NCBI GenBank assembly: GCA_000436795.1
Contig: HF993163.1
Coordinates: 1 to 27,615, forward strand
Direction: 5' to 3'
From: Bacteroides sp. CAG:1076
GTDB lineage: Bacteria; Bacteroidota; Bacteroidia; Bacteroidales; Bacteroidaceae
DNA: 27,615 bases
Shown here: positions 1-7,800 of the stretch, one piece after another
Position numbering within the stretch: the first letter of the stretch is position 1
How the letters are laid out: the number at the start of each line of letters is the position of its first letter
Translations under genes and position numbers: made by a program
Notes under the pieces: model-generated
Databases searched by the model: none
Told to the model about the DNA's origin: nothing
Seen by the model: only the letters and a program-made list of their open reading frames with translations

Positions 1-58
1 TCCCTACACAGCGAGTGTCAGGTACTTGCTTTGCCAATACAACAATTTTCAAGCTCAT
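1..58 (-). CDS. etfB: Electron transfer flavoprotein beta subunit, N-terminal fragment
   Basis: Reading the minus strand from the ATG at 58 to the window edge gives MSLKIVVLAKQVPDTRCVG. This is the characteristic start of EtfB (family pattern KI-V-KQVPDT). EtfB with EtfA forms the FAD/AMP-containing heterodimer that passes electrons between acyl-CoA dehydrogenases or similar flavoenzymes and the quinone or ferredoxin pool in the cytoplasm. Only 19 codons are inside the window; the rest of etfB, and probably etfA, lies to the left. A well-spaced Bacteroidota promoter at 99-128 faces it and leaves a leader of about 34 nt. The match rests on a short but highly diagnostic stretch, so the identity is fairly secure although the gene is truncated here by the window, not by mutation. 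Confidence 0.85.
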   Translation of the reverse strand, partial: MSLKIVVLAKQVPDTRCVG

Positions 59-98
59 TAGATAATATATTAATTAGTATTAGTAGTTTAATTGACGG

Positions 99-128
99 CA
101 AAATTAATGAAAGCATTTGTTTTGCAAA
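99..128 (-). promoter_or_regulatory. Candidate etfB promoter
   Basis: On the minus strand there is a -7 box TAATTTTG (plus-strand 99-106, fits TAnnTTTG) and a -33 TTTG (plus-strand CAAA 125-128), 18 bp apart. Transcription would start near 92. The site lies just past the terminator of the upstream lipoprotein gene, so etfB appears to be separately transcribed. Confidence 0.6.
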
Positions 129-138
129 AAGATATAAG

Positions 139-170
139 AAAAAAATGCACATCCGGCTTCGGTTCGTGCA
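139..170 (-). terminator. Intrinsic terminator of the thioredoxin-like lipoprotein gene
   Basis: TGCAC (146-150) pairs with GTGCA (166-170), with an inner CCG/CGG stem (153-155, 160-162). Seven A on the plus strand (139-145) give a T7 tract on the minus strand right after the hairpin. It lies 14 bp past the stop codon of the minus-strand gene. Confidence 0.75.
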
Positions 171-183
171 AAACCAGCCAGCC

Positions 184-708
184 TTATTTCAGGCAATATT
201 CCACATCAGCCTGCAACTGTTCGAACGAAGCAATCGGACTGTCGGAATAAACGGAATATACCATAAGCTGCTTGTCCGAAACATACACGCGAGGAATACC
301 TTGCTCGGAAAACAGGTCATATACCTCCCTACCCGGCTGAGGAGAATAAGGCATTGTCAGACCGTTTGCCAACCAATATGCAGCAACTTCACCAGCAGAC
401 TCTTCCCTGCTGATGCAATATATCTTCACCTGTGGATTATCCCGATAGCAATCGTAAAGCCGTTGTACTACCGGAAGTTCCTGCTGACAGTCGGGACAGG
501 AAGTATGAAAAAAGACCAATACAGAAACAACGCCCTCCAAATCGGATGTCGATATACGAGTATCGTCACTTAACAATACGGAAAAATCGGGCAGTCTGTC
601 ACCACGACGAATCCCTTCCTCCCCAGAAGGCGAATCATCACGGATACACGACGGCAGGCACAACAAGCCACAGAGTATAAAAAACAACAAACGGTAAAGA
701 TGTAACAT
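184..708 (-). CDS. TlpA-like thioredoxin-fold lipoprotein
   Basis: This 174-residue protein begins with a hydrophobic signal ending in LPSC, so Cys21 is the likely lipidated residue. The mature start CIRDDS is acidic, as in surface-exported Bacteroides lipoproteins. A thioredoxin/AhpC-TSA fold follows, with the redox motif CPDC at residues 71-74 after VLVFFHTS, and the cis-proline loop GIPRVYV near residue 137. It probably reduces or relays disulfides in the envelope; the partner is unknown. It is divergent from the channel gene (the ATG codons are 85 bp apart) and has its own terminator. The start at 708 is ATG and gives a complete lipoprotein signal. The thioredoxin family is clear; the substrate cannot be told from sequence. 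Confidence 0.85.
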   Translation of the reverse strand: MLHLYRLLFFILCGLLCLPSCIRDDSPSGEEGIRRGDRLPDFSVLLSDDTRISTSDLEGVVSVLVFFHTSCPDCQQELPVVQRLYDCYRDNPQVKIYCISREESAGEVAAYWLANGLTMPYSPQPGREVYDLFSEQGIPRVYVSDKQLMVYSVYSDSPIASFEQLQADVEYCLK

Positions 709-756
709 TCTCCTAATCTATAATTATTTGCCGATAAATATATGAAAAAACCTTTG

Positions 757-764
757 TATATTTG
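757..764 (+). promoter_or_regulatory. Candidate -7 box of the MscS-type channel gene
   Basis: TATATTTG fits TAnnTTTG. The nearest TTTG upstream (727-730) is 26 bp away, too far for a standard -33, so the promoter is only moderately supported. A start near 771 would make the ATG at 742 untranscribed and favours translation from 793. Confidence 0.4.
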
Positions 765-792
765 CCTGAAACAACATACAAATACCGAAATC

Positions 793-1986
793 ATGGAAGA
801 TTTATATCTGGAAGTAGCCCGCCAATTATCGGACATGGGCATTGACAAAGAAAACCTCAGCTGGAGTACCCGACTTACACTCGTAGTACTCATCCTGCTG
901 ATTTCATATATCATGACCAAACTATTCAGGCACCTGGTTATACCCGCAGTGCACAAAATCACATCTCGCACAAAGGCTACGTGGGACGACTACTTGTTCA
1001 ATGAAAGAATGATGACCAGTTTCTGCCGCATGATTCCTCCCATCATGCTTTATCTGCTGCTGCCCTTTGTATTCAGCAATGTGCCTCAAGTACTGCATAT
1101 ACTACTGAAGATCTGTCTTATTTACTTGGTCATCACAACCCTTCTCCTTGTCAATTCGTTCCTGAATTCACTATATGAGATTTCCAACGAGCACGAAACC
1201 CTGCGCAACCGTCCGCTAAAAGGAATCTACCAGATGATTAACCTGATTGCTATCGGAATAGGAATCATATTAATTATCAGCATCCTCATCGACCAGAATG
1301 CGGCAACCATCCTTGCCGGACTGGGAGCTTCGGCTGCCGTCCTGATGTTGATTTTTAAAGACAGTATACTGGGACTGGTAGCAGGCGTACAGCTTTCGGC
1401 CAACGACATGCTTCGTCCGGGCGACTGGATCACCATGCCCAAGTACGGAGCAGACGGTGATGTGCTGGAAGTTTCACTGACTACCGTCAAGGTACGCAAT
1501 TTCGACAAGACGATTACCACCATCCCTCCCTACGCACTGGTCAGCGATTCGTTTCAGAACTGGCGGGGAATGCGTGAAACCGGAGGACGACGTATCAAGC
1601 GTTCGGTATTTATCGACATGACAACCGTACATTTCTGTCCCGAAAAAGAAAAACAATTATTTGCCTCACGCGGATGGATAGACGAAACACAGGCCAAGCC
1701 TGAAGCACAAGTAGTAAATCTTCATGTTTTCCGTAATTATCTTCAGAGCTACCTGAAGGGACATCCCCGTACCCACAAAGAACTAATGATTATGGTCCGT
1801 CAGATGCAACCTACTTCCGAAGGATTACCTCTGGAAATATATTGCTTTACGAATACCACCATCTGGCCCGAATATGAACAGATACAAGGTGAGATTTTCG
1901 ATCATATTCTTGCCATAATTCCCGAATTCGGTCTGAGAATATTCCAGCGTCCGTCGGGAAACGACTTAAGTACAACCATTAAATAA
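793..1986 (+). CDS. MscS-family mechanosensitive channel, YbdG/MscM-like
   Basis: This is an inner-membrane channel expected to open under hypo-osmotic stress. About 397 residues carry four to five N-terminal hydrophobic segments, then the pore-lining helix (AATILAGLGASAAVLMLIFKD) and the MscS beta domain. The stretch MPKYGADGDVLEVSLTTV followed by KVRNFDKTITTIPPYALVS and NWRGM...GGRRIKRS closely matches the YbdG branch (miniconductance channel MscM of E. coli) rather than MscS itself. An in-frame ATG at 742 would add 17 residues rich in polar and Cys residues, but it overlaps the likely -7 box, so 793 is preferred. The thioesterase gene follows after 13 bp, presumably in the same transcript. 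Confidence 0.9.
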   Translation: MEDLYLEVARQLSDMGIDKENLSWSTRLTLVVLILLISYIMTKLFRHLVIPAVHKITSRTKATWDDYLFNERMMTSFCRMIPPIMLYLLLPFVFSNVPQVLHILLKICLIYLVITTLLLVNSFLNSLYEISNEHETLRNRPLKGIYQMINLIAIGIGIILIISILIDQNAATILAGLGASAAVLMLIFKDSILGLVAGVQLSANDMLRPGDWITMPKYGADGDVLEVSLTTVKVRNFDKTITTIPPYALVSDSFQNWRGMRETGGRRIKRSVFIDMTTVHFCPEKEKQLFASRGWIDETQAKPEAQVVNLHVFRNYLQSYLKGHPRTHKELMIMVRQMQPTSEGLPLEIYCFTNTTIWPEYEQIQGEIFDHILAIIPEFGLRIFQRPSGNDLSTTIK

Positions 1987-1999
1987 GAAAAAAGACATT

Positions 2000-2368
2000 A
2001 TGGAAAAAGGATTAACTTATACATCCAAGACAACTGTCTGCAAAGGAAATACAGCTTTAACCATAGGATCGGGCGACATGGAAGTGTTCGCTACTCCCGC
2101 TTTGGTGGCACTCATGGAAAATGCCGCTATGAATGCCGTCAAGCCATACCTGCCGGAAGGTTCCACAACGGTAGGAGCCATGATTCAGACATCACACATC
2201 AAACCCTCGGGACTTGGCGAAGAAATATCGGCTACAGCCCTACTGGAAGAGGCAGAAGGCAGAAAACTCACTTTTAAAGTTTCTGCTTCCGACCCAAAAG
2301 GCATAATCGGCGAAGGCATACATATTCGTTATATTGTAGACCGCGAGCGCTTCTTATCAAAGCTATAA
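2000..2368 (+). CDS. FlK-like hot-dog fold acyl-CoA thioesterase
   Basis: This 122-residue single-domain protein has the pattern of the thioesterase group related to fluoroacetyl-CoA thioesterase FlK: VFATPALVALMENAA, then TVGAMIQTSHIKPS. Thr32, Glu40 and His66 have the same spacing as the catalytic Thr42, Glu50 and His76 of FlK (8 and 26 residues, from memory of that family). The substrate is probably a short acyl-CoA; real fluoroacetyl-CoA activity is unlikely in a gut organism. It is cytoplasmic with no signal peptide, lies 13 bp downstream of the channel gene and is followed by a hairpin terminator. Family assignment is good; the natural substrate is unknown. Confidence 0.88.
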   Translation: MEKGLTYTSKTTVCKGNTALTIGSGDMEVFATPALVALMENAAMNAVKPYLPEGSTTVGAMIQTSHIKPSGLGEEISATALLEEAEGRKLTFKVSASDPKGIIGEGIHIRYIVDRERFLSKL

Positions 2369-2382
2369 GCAGGGACTTTAAA

Positions 2383-2411
2383 ATTACCTCGTCACATTCG
2401 AGATAATTTTT
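2383..2411 (+). terminator. Probable terminator of the channel-thioesterase unit
   Basis: ATTACCTCG (2383-2391) pairs with CGAGATAAT (2399-2407) with one mismatch and a 7-nt loop, followed by T4. It starts 15 bp after the thioesterase stop codon. Confidence 0.55.
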
Positions 2412-2464
2412 GTACAAAAAAAATTTTTCTTTGTACAAATTATTTCGAAAGATCAAGACGTTTT
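2404..2464. repeat. Phased TGTACA element, copy 1
   Basis: TGTACA at 2411-2416 and again at 2432-2437 (start-to-start 21 bp), then GACGTTTT at 2457-2464. The same three blocks with the same gaps (15 and 19 nt) recur at 17053-17113. Each TGTACA sits in a T-run/A-run palindrome (TTTGTACAAA type). Both copies lie between convergent genes. The function is unknown; see findings. Confidence 0.55.
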
Positions 2465-2491
2465 TTTCCATATCTGCCGAGAGATATAAAT

Positions 2492-2570
2492 AAAGATGCC
2501 CTTCACCTTTTCATCCCCTCATTTCATCCGTCAGGATAAGAGAAAATGAATAAAGGTAAAGGGCATCTTT
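2492..2570. terminator. Large inverted repeat between convergent genes, likely bidirectional terminator
   Basis: Arms of 19 bp (AAAGATGCCCTTCACCTTT at 2492-2510 and its complement at 2552-2570, one mismatch) enclose 41 nt that holds a second, weaker inverted repeat (around 2519-2549). It lies 14 bp from the stop of the minus-strand GH140 gene and can end transcription from both sides. Confidence 0.65.
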
Positions 2571-2584
2571 TCAACAGAATCCGA

Positions 2585-3991
2585 TTACTCTTTCACGTAA
2601 TTTTTCGAGGCATCCGTCACGACCAGTACACGATCTTCTCCCCGCATGTAAGGAGCATCGTATTGAAACGCTGTTACCTTATTGTCAAATTCACCGATAT
2701 ATTTCATCGTTCCATTCTGCGGATTGAACCACCATGCCTTTTTCCTGTCCCCACTTATTTTAGTCAAATCAATCTGCATGGGACGTGCACTGTAGTTATA
2801 AACCAGCAAATAGTCACTACCCCGTGTAGCAATCGCCCGGTCATAACGCTCTCCGTTTGTGCCGGCTATCACACTCTGGTCGGGAACACGTTCAAAGAAC
2901 GGGAAACGAAGTATCAGCTCCTTCAGATATTTCATCTGATTAAAGCCTTCATCCTTCAAGGCTTCTTGCCATGTTTCCTGAGCTCCATATGCCGGTGCAT
3001 ATCCTTCACGGTAAAACTGCATGATGGAATTATTGCCATAAGTATGTCCGAAGGAACCGGCAAAGACCGACCAATATGCATAACGACGTACATCATCTGC
3101 CGTCCAGCGACATTCTTTCGGATTATGCAGCCCGTGTGGAATACCTTCATAGCTGGGTTCGGCATCCAGGACCGGCTTCATCGGCTTCTTGGAAAGACTT
3201 GCTTCTACATAACGCCAGTTGTCTTCTGCCACATTACTGTCGGCCAGGTTATCTCCGTCACCTTTCGTCTGTCCGTAGCGGCGATGCCCACTCTGAAACA
3301 TATTAAAGTCGAGCCAGTCGGCATCATTGAACCAGGTAGCAGACATAGTCCGACCAAACGGGTGGAACGTCATCAAGTGATTTTTGTCGATGGAGCGAAT
3401 GGTACGTGCCAGTGTTTCCCATACTTCTGTTTTTACATCTCCACGTATATCCCCTCCGATTATCCATACGATGTTCGGATTATCCTTATATCTTTCGGCA
3501 AGGAACGTTCCGTAAGCTTTTGCTTCCTTCACATCCATCTTACCACCTTTCACCAATCCTCCCCAGATACATACCATGCCAATATATATACCTTTGCTTT
3601 CGGCTGTACGGACAATGTAATCCATATGATCCCAATAGCCATATACACCTTCTTTGTCAATATGAGTAAAATCAAATCCGTCCGTCATGGAGTACTGCCC
3701 GTACACGTTCATGGAAGGAACCCCGTTCAATGTCTGTATCTGTACCACATTGAATCCGGCACGACTACAGTTATCCAGATAAAAAGCCACCTCTTCGCGG
3801 TCCAGTCTTTGCGGCATCAGCCAGCCGGTATCTCCCAGCCAGAAAAATGGTTGTCCGTTCTGATGCTTCAGATAACGCCCTTCGGCAGATACTTCCAACT
3901 TGCCGTTTTTCCACGGCAGTTGCGCATTCATCGTCGATGCTACGGCAAGACACGATAAAACGATTCCTGCCAGTTTTGTCCAGTATTTCAT
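2585..3991 (-). CDS. GH140-type apiosidase (DUF4038 plus collagen-binding-like C-terminal domain)
   Basis: A 468-residue secreted glycosidase. A signal peptide ends near ASTMNAQ (residue 24); a DUF4038 (beta/alpha)8 barrel follows to about residue 370, then the small beta domain usual in this family. The acid/base candidate is Asp181 (WIIGGD) and the nucleophile candidate Glu278 (PVLDAEPSYEG). Both are offset by six residues from Asp187 and Glu284 of the characterised Bacteroides thetaiotaomicron GH140 enzyme BT1012 as I recall them, which supports an intact active site. GH140 removes D-apiose from galacturonic acid in rhamnogalacturonan II. It is last in the minus-strand cluster, 70 bp after the GH78 gene; a weak -7 match at 4043-4050 could give extra transcription. 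Other DUF4038 proteins are uncharacterised, so the substrate is probable, not certain. Confidence 0.8.
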   Translation of the reverse strand: MKYWTKLAGIVLSCLAVASTMNAQLPWKNGKLEVSAEGRYLKHQNGQPFFWLGDTGWLMPQRLDREEVAFYLDNCSRAGFNVVQIQTLNGVPSMNVYGQYSMTDGFDFTHIDKEGVYGYWDHMDYIVRTAESKGIYIGMVCIWGGLVKGGKMDVKEAKAYGTFLAERYKDNPNIVWIIGGDIRGDVKTEVWETLARTIRSIDKNHLMTFHPFGRTMSATWFNDADWLDFNMFQSGHRRYGQTKGDGDNLADSNVAEDNWRYVEASLSKKPMKPVLDAEPSYEGIPHGLHNPKECRWTADDVRRYAYWSVFAGSFGHTYGNNSIMQFYREGYAPAYGAQETWQEALKDEGFNQMKYLKELILRFPFFERVPDQSVIAGTNGERYDRAIATRGSDYLLVYNYSARPMQIDLTKISGDRKKAWWFNPQNGTMKYIGEFDNKVTAFQYDAPYMRGEDRVLVVTDASKNYVKE

Positions 3992-4061
3992 CTTGTTGCG
4001 ATTAAAAAATTATAATATTGAGATAAATATAAGTATTCTGTACAAATGTATATGATGTTTT

Positions 4062-6251
4062 TCAATAACGTACTGTTATTTCCTCATTGCTATCTATCCA
4101 CAAGCGATATTTTCCTTCGGATATCTTCTGAAATTCACCCACCGACGCCCGAGGTTGCTTCCGGGCAGAAACATACAGATAACCTTTGCCCCGGTCGGCT
4201 TTCAGGCGAATTGTCTTCCGATCCATATAAACAGTAATTTCTCCTCCTGGAACCGGAACACTTCCCTTCATCCATTTCAAGCCGCCCAATACGGGAGTTA
4301 CAGCATATTCCTCATATCCGGGTTTTACCGGCTTCACTCCTAAATAATATTTTCCCAGCAAATATACAGGACTGGCTCCCCATGCATGACAAAGACTCTT
4401 CCCGTACGGGCGTCCATACATGGCAAGATGTTCTGTACCTTTCTCGTCTGGATTATATTTTTCCCAGAATGATGTAGCTCCTTCTTTCAGCATACCTCCC
4501 CAGTAAGCCAGCATTTCTTCCATAACCTGCTCCTGCTCGCCCAGTGCACACAGAGCTTCCAGCTCATAAAAGCGCATATACGGAGTTGTAATTTTCAGGA
4601 TACTATCGTTCAGCAACACGCTTTGTTTGATGAGCTGTTGTTTTTCTTCTGAAAGATAATTATAGAATACGGCAAACATATTGGCATAACGTGTCACGGT
4701 ACTGCTTTGCTTTCCTCCGATGCGATTGTGCACCAACGCTTTTGCATCCTCACTCCAGAACGCCGGCTCCAGTTTTTTCCGTAAGGAAGAAGCCAATTCC
4801 TCATACAGCTTGACATCCCGGTCTTCGCCGGCAAGGCGAGCACAAAGTGCCATTGTTTCCAGACTTTTGCAGAAAAGTACCTGTTCGAACGCCAACTGTC
4901 CTTTCTTGTCGAGATAACCATCCGCCCAATCGACAAACACCCAGTCGCCTGTCATTCCCTGTACCATACCGTCATTGTCGGTACGTCCCAGTACATATTC
5001 CATCAGCGACTTCATCCGAGGATAAAGTTGTCCGACAAAACTCTTGTCTCCTGTATACATATAATAATCATACACACTCAGGAACCAATAAAAAGTATAA
5101 TCCATAATGGTATTGATATGGGAGGTTACCGGATCCTTTCCCCTTAACTGCCAGATGGTACGCTTCACTGTTTCCGAATCGAAGAACAGGTAATAGTTCA
5201 TCAAATAGCTCTGAATAGCATCTCCACTCCATACCCAACGGTCACGCTTGATACCGTCGATGAAGAACTCACGGGTGGTAAGATGCATTGTGTAAGCGCC
5301 TATCTCCCAGATTTTATTCAACAAATCATTATCACACTGGAAACTTCCCCGATAGTTTTCGGGCATATATTCATATTGCATTGTAACCTTTCCGATGGAA
5401 GCCTGACTATCGCATACCACGTAAACATAACGAAAGGCTTTATTGCTCTCCATCGTATAATGTCCGTCTGCCAGACTTCGGGTCGTACAAAGTGCACGGT
5501 CGGTTACTTTTCCGTTCTCAACCGATAATATATCCATGGTTTCACACCGTGCAGTATCCAAGGCTTCTTCTTTGCTTTCACCATAATAAATCCGCACCTC
5601 TCCTTTTCCTTTCATTTCCCAAAAGTCAAGATACCCGAAAGTTTCCCTTCCAAAATCATAAAGAACACCTTTTTCCACAGAAGTTGACGAAACGGCCTGC
5701 AACGGCTTGCAGGGTAAACGAAACATAGAAGGTCGTTTTTCTTCAGAATCAAAATTCCAGCTACCCGCATCCATGTACACGGTAGCCGAGGTATCACTGG
5801 CCTTCCCGCTTTCATCTATCCATTCCTTATCTTCGTACGTCACCTTCCAGCTTGCATCACTCTTAATCGTTTGTCCGTCAATATAAATAGACGGAGGAGT
5901 AATCTGGTTCCATACCTTGATATTGATTTTGTGCTTTCCTGACGGAATTGTCAGTCTTTCGGGCATGCCAAACTGTAATTTGCCGTCCAGTTTGACGTTG
6001 TATCTGCCTTCCACACTCAACCGTATCGTTTCGGCGACAGGTAAGTCAACCTCTTTACTGAATTCAACAACCACATAGTGACTGTCTGTTTTCCAGAAAG
6101 GAGGGAAAAAAGCTCCTCTTTCCGTACGACGGTTGTTCATCTGGTTGCCCAACCATATTTCATAATCTCCCGGATACCATATCCAGGTCTGTGCCTCCAA
6201 TGAAGCACACATCCCCACCGAAGCAAGCAAGGTTACAAATTTTGTTTTCAT
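4062..6251 (-). CDS. GH78-type alpha-L-rhamnosidase, secreted
   Basis: About 729 residues from the ATG at 6251; the longer reading from 6272 uses a TTG and is not favoured. A signal peptide ends in SLEAQ (residue 21). Beta-sandwich domains cover about 22-300, and a six-hairpin (alpha/alpha)6 catalytic domain about 305-640, with FIDGIKRDRWVWSGD at 330-344, GDWVFVDWADG at 435-445 and GATSFWEKYNP later. A C-terminal beta domain ends the protein. The enzyme would release terminal alpha-L-rhamnose in the periplasm or outside. The usual GH78 acid motif RDER reads RDR here, so the exact chemistry is less certain. It lies 29 bp after the GH63-like gene and diverges, through it, from the rhamnose operon, which fits rhamnose as the product. 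Confidence 0.82.
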   Translation of the reverse strand: MKTKFVTLLASVGMCASLEAQTWIWYPGDYEIWLGNQMNNRRTERGAFFPPFWKTDSHYVVVEFSKEVDLPVAETIRLSVEGRYNVKLDGKLQFGMPERLTIPSGKHKINIKVWNQITPPSIYIDGQTIKSDASWKVTYEDKEWIDESGKASDTSATVYMDAGSWNFDSEEKRPSMFRLPCKPLQAVSSTSVEKGVLYDFGRETFGYLDFWEMKGKGEVRIYYGESKEEALDTARCETMDILSVENGKVTDRALCTTRSLADGHYTMESNKAFRYVYVVCDSQASIGKVTMQYEYMPENYRGSFQCDNDLLNKIWEIGAYTMHLTTREFFIDGIKRDRWVWSGDAIQSYLMNYYLFFDSETVKRTIWQLRGKDPVTSHINTIMDYTFYWFLSVYDYYMYTGDKSFVGQLYPRMKSLMEYVLGRTDNDGMVQGMTGDWVFVDWADGYLDKKGQLAFEQVLFCKSLETMALCARLAGEDRDVKLYEELASSLRKKLEPAFWSEDAKALVHNRIGGKQSSTVTRYANMFAVFYNYLSEEKQQLIKQSVLLNDSILKITTPYMRFYELEALCALGEQEQVMEEMLAYWGGMLKEGATSFWEKYNPDEKGTEHLAMYGRPYGKSLCHAWGASPVYLLGKYYLGVKPVKPGYEEYAVTPVLGGLKWMKGSVPVPGGEITVYMDRKTIRLKADRGKGYLYVSARKQPRASVGEFQKISEGKYRLWIDSNEEITVRY

Positions 6252-6280
6252 TTTGCGTGTTTTATTGTTCAAGTATTCTA

Positions 6281-7663
6281 TCAGAATTCAGTTACCACCG
6301 GACGCCCTTCCATCCAGGCAATCATATTCAAGACCAGAAAATTCCAGTTTTGAAATCCCTTATTCAGTACCGGCTCTCCATTATCGGGCAGATAGTATTC
6401 ATGCAATGCCCCGAAGCGTTCGAAATCACGTCCCAACAACAATACGGTCTTCTCTGCAACTTCACGTGCTTCTTTCTCATAGCCATATTCCAATAAGCCA
6501 CGGAAAACAAGATAATTCACGTTAATCCAAACAGGTCCGGCCCATGAAGACGGATTACCGCTGGCACGTACATCGTACATTTTTTCCAGCGGAGAAAGTG
6601 TACGAATGCCAGCAGGAGCGTTAAACGAAGTGGTATCACAAAAATGTATCTGCACCATTTGCCGGGCTTGTTCCGGCGTCGCAACTTTAGCCCACATTGC
6701 CATAAAACCACTCCATACGCTAAATCGTTGAATCAGGCAGTCGTAAGTTCTGGGTTGTCCTACATGCAAGTATAAATCCCCCGGATACAATCCTTCGATG
6801 TCGGGCTTTTCTACTGGAAGGAGATTGAAGTCTACACTATAATAAAAGCGGTCACGCGCATCCCAGCAATGTTTCTGAATATTATTTTTTAAGGTATCTG
6901 CCTCCTTTTGAAAGAAAGTTGAAATATCTTTCAGGTTCAAACAATCGGACAGGTAAGCCATTGCCAGAAGCTCCTTGTACATTAAACAATTCAGAAATAT
7001 AGATCCCGAACTTTCATGAGGGCGATAAAAAGTACTCGGATCATTGTCTACTCCGATAGCCTCGTCGGTTTCCCAATAAATAAGTCCAGTTGCTTTATGC
7101 CGGTGGAAATTAAGATATTTGGAAACAAAAGCCTGTAGTGTATAAAAATCTTCCCGTAACCATTCAGCATCTCCACCCATATTTTTTACGATAAAGGCAG
7201 CATGCTGGGCAAGCGTAGGCTTATGCATATTAGTTTTCCACGGATTTCGCTTTTTCAACATATCTTCACGGCTCGGAGCATTACGCTCTATCCAGATAGG
7301 AATCCAGCCATCCATTCCTCCATAACTCAATGAATTCAGTACACATCCTTGCTCATAAGCCAAAGCTTCCCTTTTATCAGCCTCGGTTCCCTTATCCGAT
7401 AAAATTTGACGCAGAGCAACATCGCTAAGCCACGAATCCCAATCCCATAACATATCCAGATACTGACTACTTCCCGGAGCCAAAAAAGGAAATCGTAAAG
7501 AGCCTCCAGCCTGACGATACATGCCTTTCATCTCCTTATATATATGTGTTTTGCAAATCTCCTTATATTTCTCAATATTCACGACGTTGCGTTCCGGCAA
7601 CTGAGCCCGACACAGGCACCCTATTACAATATTTAATACAAATATCAAAATTGTCTTTTTCAT
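6281..7663 (-). CDS. GH63/GH37-like (alpha/alpha)6 glycoside hydrolase, secreted
   Basis: 460 residues from the ATG at 7663 (MKKTILIFVL); the extension to 7699 begins at a TTG and is rejected. A signal peptide ends near CRAQ (residue 21). The rest is one (alpha/alpha)6 toroid of the trehalase/GH63 type: MLWDWDS at 71-77, GVDNDP at 204-209 (Asp of DNDP is the likely acid), GPVWINVNYL at 376-385, and HEYYLPDNGE at 421-430 (Glu422 likely base), then a final Trp-rich helix. Members of this fold act on alpha-glucosides, mannosylglycerate and other linkages, so the substrate is open. As first gene of the cluster with GH78 and GH140 it probably trims a pectic or plant-glycoside side chain. The family level is fairly sure, the specificity unknown. 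Confidence 0.75.
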   Translation of the reverse strand: MKKTILIFVLNIVIGCLCRAQLPERNVVNIEKYKEICKTHIYKEMKGMYRQAGGSLRFPFLAPGSSQYLDMLWDWDSWLSDVALRQILSDKGTEADKREALAYEQGCVLNSLSYGGMDGWIPIWIERNAPSREDMLKKRNPWKTNMHKPTLAQHAAFIVKNMGGDAEWLREDFYTLQAFVSKYLNFHRHKATGLIYWETDEAIGVDNDPSTFYRPHESSGSIFLNCLMYKELLAMAYLSDCLNLKDISTFFQKEADTLKNNIQKHCWDARDRFYYSVDFNLLPVEKPDIEGLYPGDLYLHVGQPRTYDCLIQRFSVWSGFMAMWAKVATPEQARQMVQIHFCDTTSFNAPAGIRTLSPLEKMYDVRASGNPSSWAGPVWINVNYLVFRGLLEYGYEKEAREVAEKTVLLLGRDFERFGALHEYYLPDNGEPVLNKGFQNWNFLVLNMIAWMEGRPVVTEF

Positions 7664-7709
7664 AGCGACTGAATGATTTATAGTCAATAACAATAACAAA
7701 AGAAAAGGC

Positions 7710-7767
7710 TGATAACCTTGAAAAGATTTTCACCTTATCAACATCGGATAGATTTATCAAGTTATCA
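7710..7767 (-). promoter_or_regulatory. Inverted repeat at the start of the glycosidase leader
   Basis: TGATAACCTTGA (7710-7721) is complementary to TCAAGTTATCA (7757-7767) apart from one bulged base. The right arm covers the predicted transcription start (near 7764), so it could be an operator or a leader hairpin for the minus-strand cluster. Extra TTATCA copies lie at 7735-7740 and 7762-7767. Confidence 0.35.
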
Positions 7768-7770
7768 AGG

Positions 7771-7800
7771 CAAAAATAGCAAACCAAAATTCAAAACAAA
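7771..7800 (-). promoter_or_regulatory. Promoter of the GH63-like/GH78/GH140 cluster
   Basis: The minus strand has TATTTTTG (plus 7771-7778, fits TAnnTTTG) and TTTG (plus CAAA 7797-7800) separated by 18 bp. The leader would be about 100 nt. Confidence 0.6.

Noticed and set aside
1..573. Open plus-strand frame from the left edge to 573
   Set aside because: It runs antisense through the thioredoxin-like lipoprotein gene and the etfB start, begins only at a TTG, and its protein has no recognisable domain or bacterial composition.
2000..2368. True fluoroacetate resistance function for the FlK-like protein
   Set aside because: The catalytic triad spacing matches FlK, but most homologues are general short-acyl-CoA thioesterases and the neighbourhood gives no hint of organofluorine metabolism.
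2546..3958. Long plus-strand frame of about 470 codons over the GH140 gene
   Set aside because: It is antisense to a complete GH140 protein with signal peptide and catalytic residues; the translated product is Cys/His/Ile-rich and resembles nothing.
4036..4042. Another TGTACA-like site (CTGTACAAATG) before the GH140 gene
   Set aside because: Single copy without the 21-bp partner or the GACGTTTT block; it is probably chance and not counted as a third phased element.
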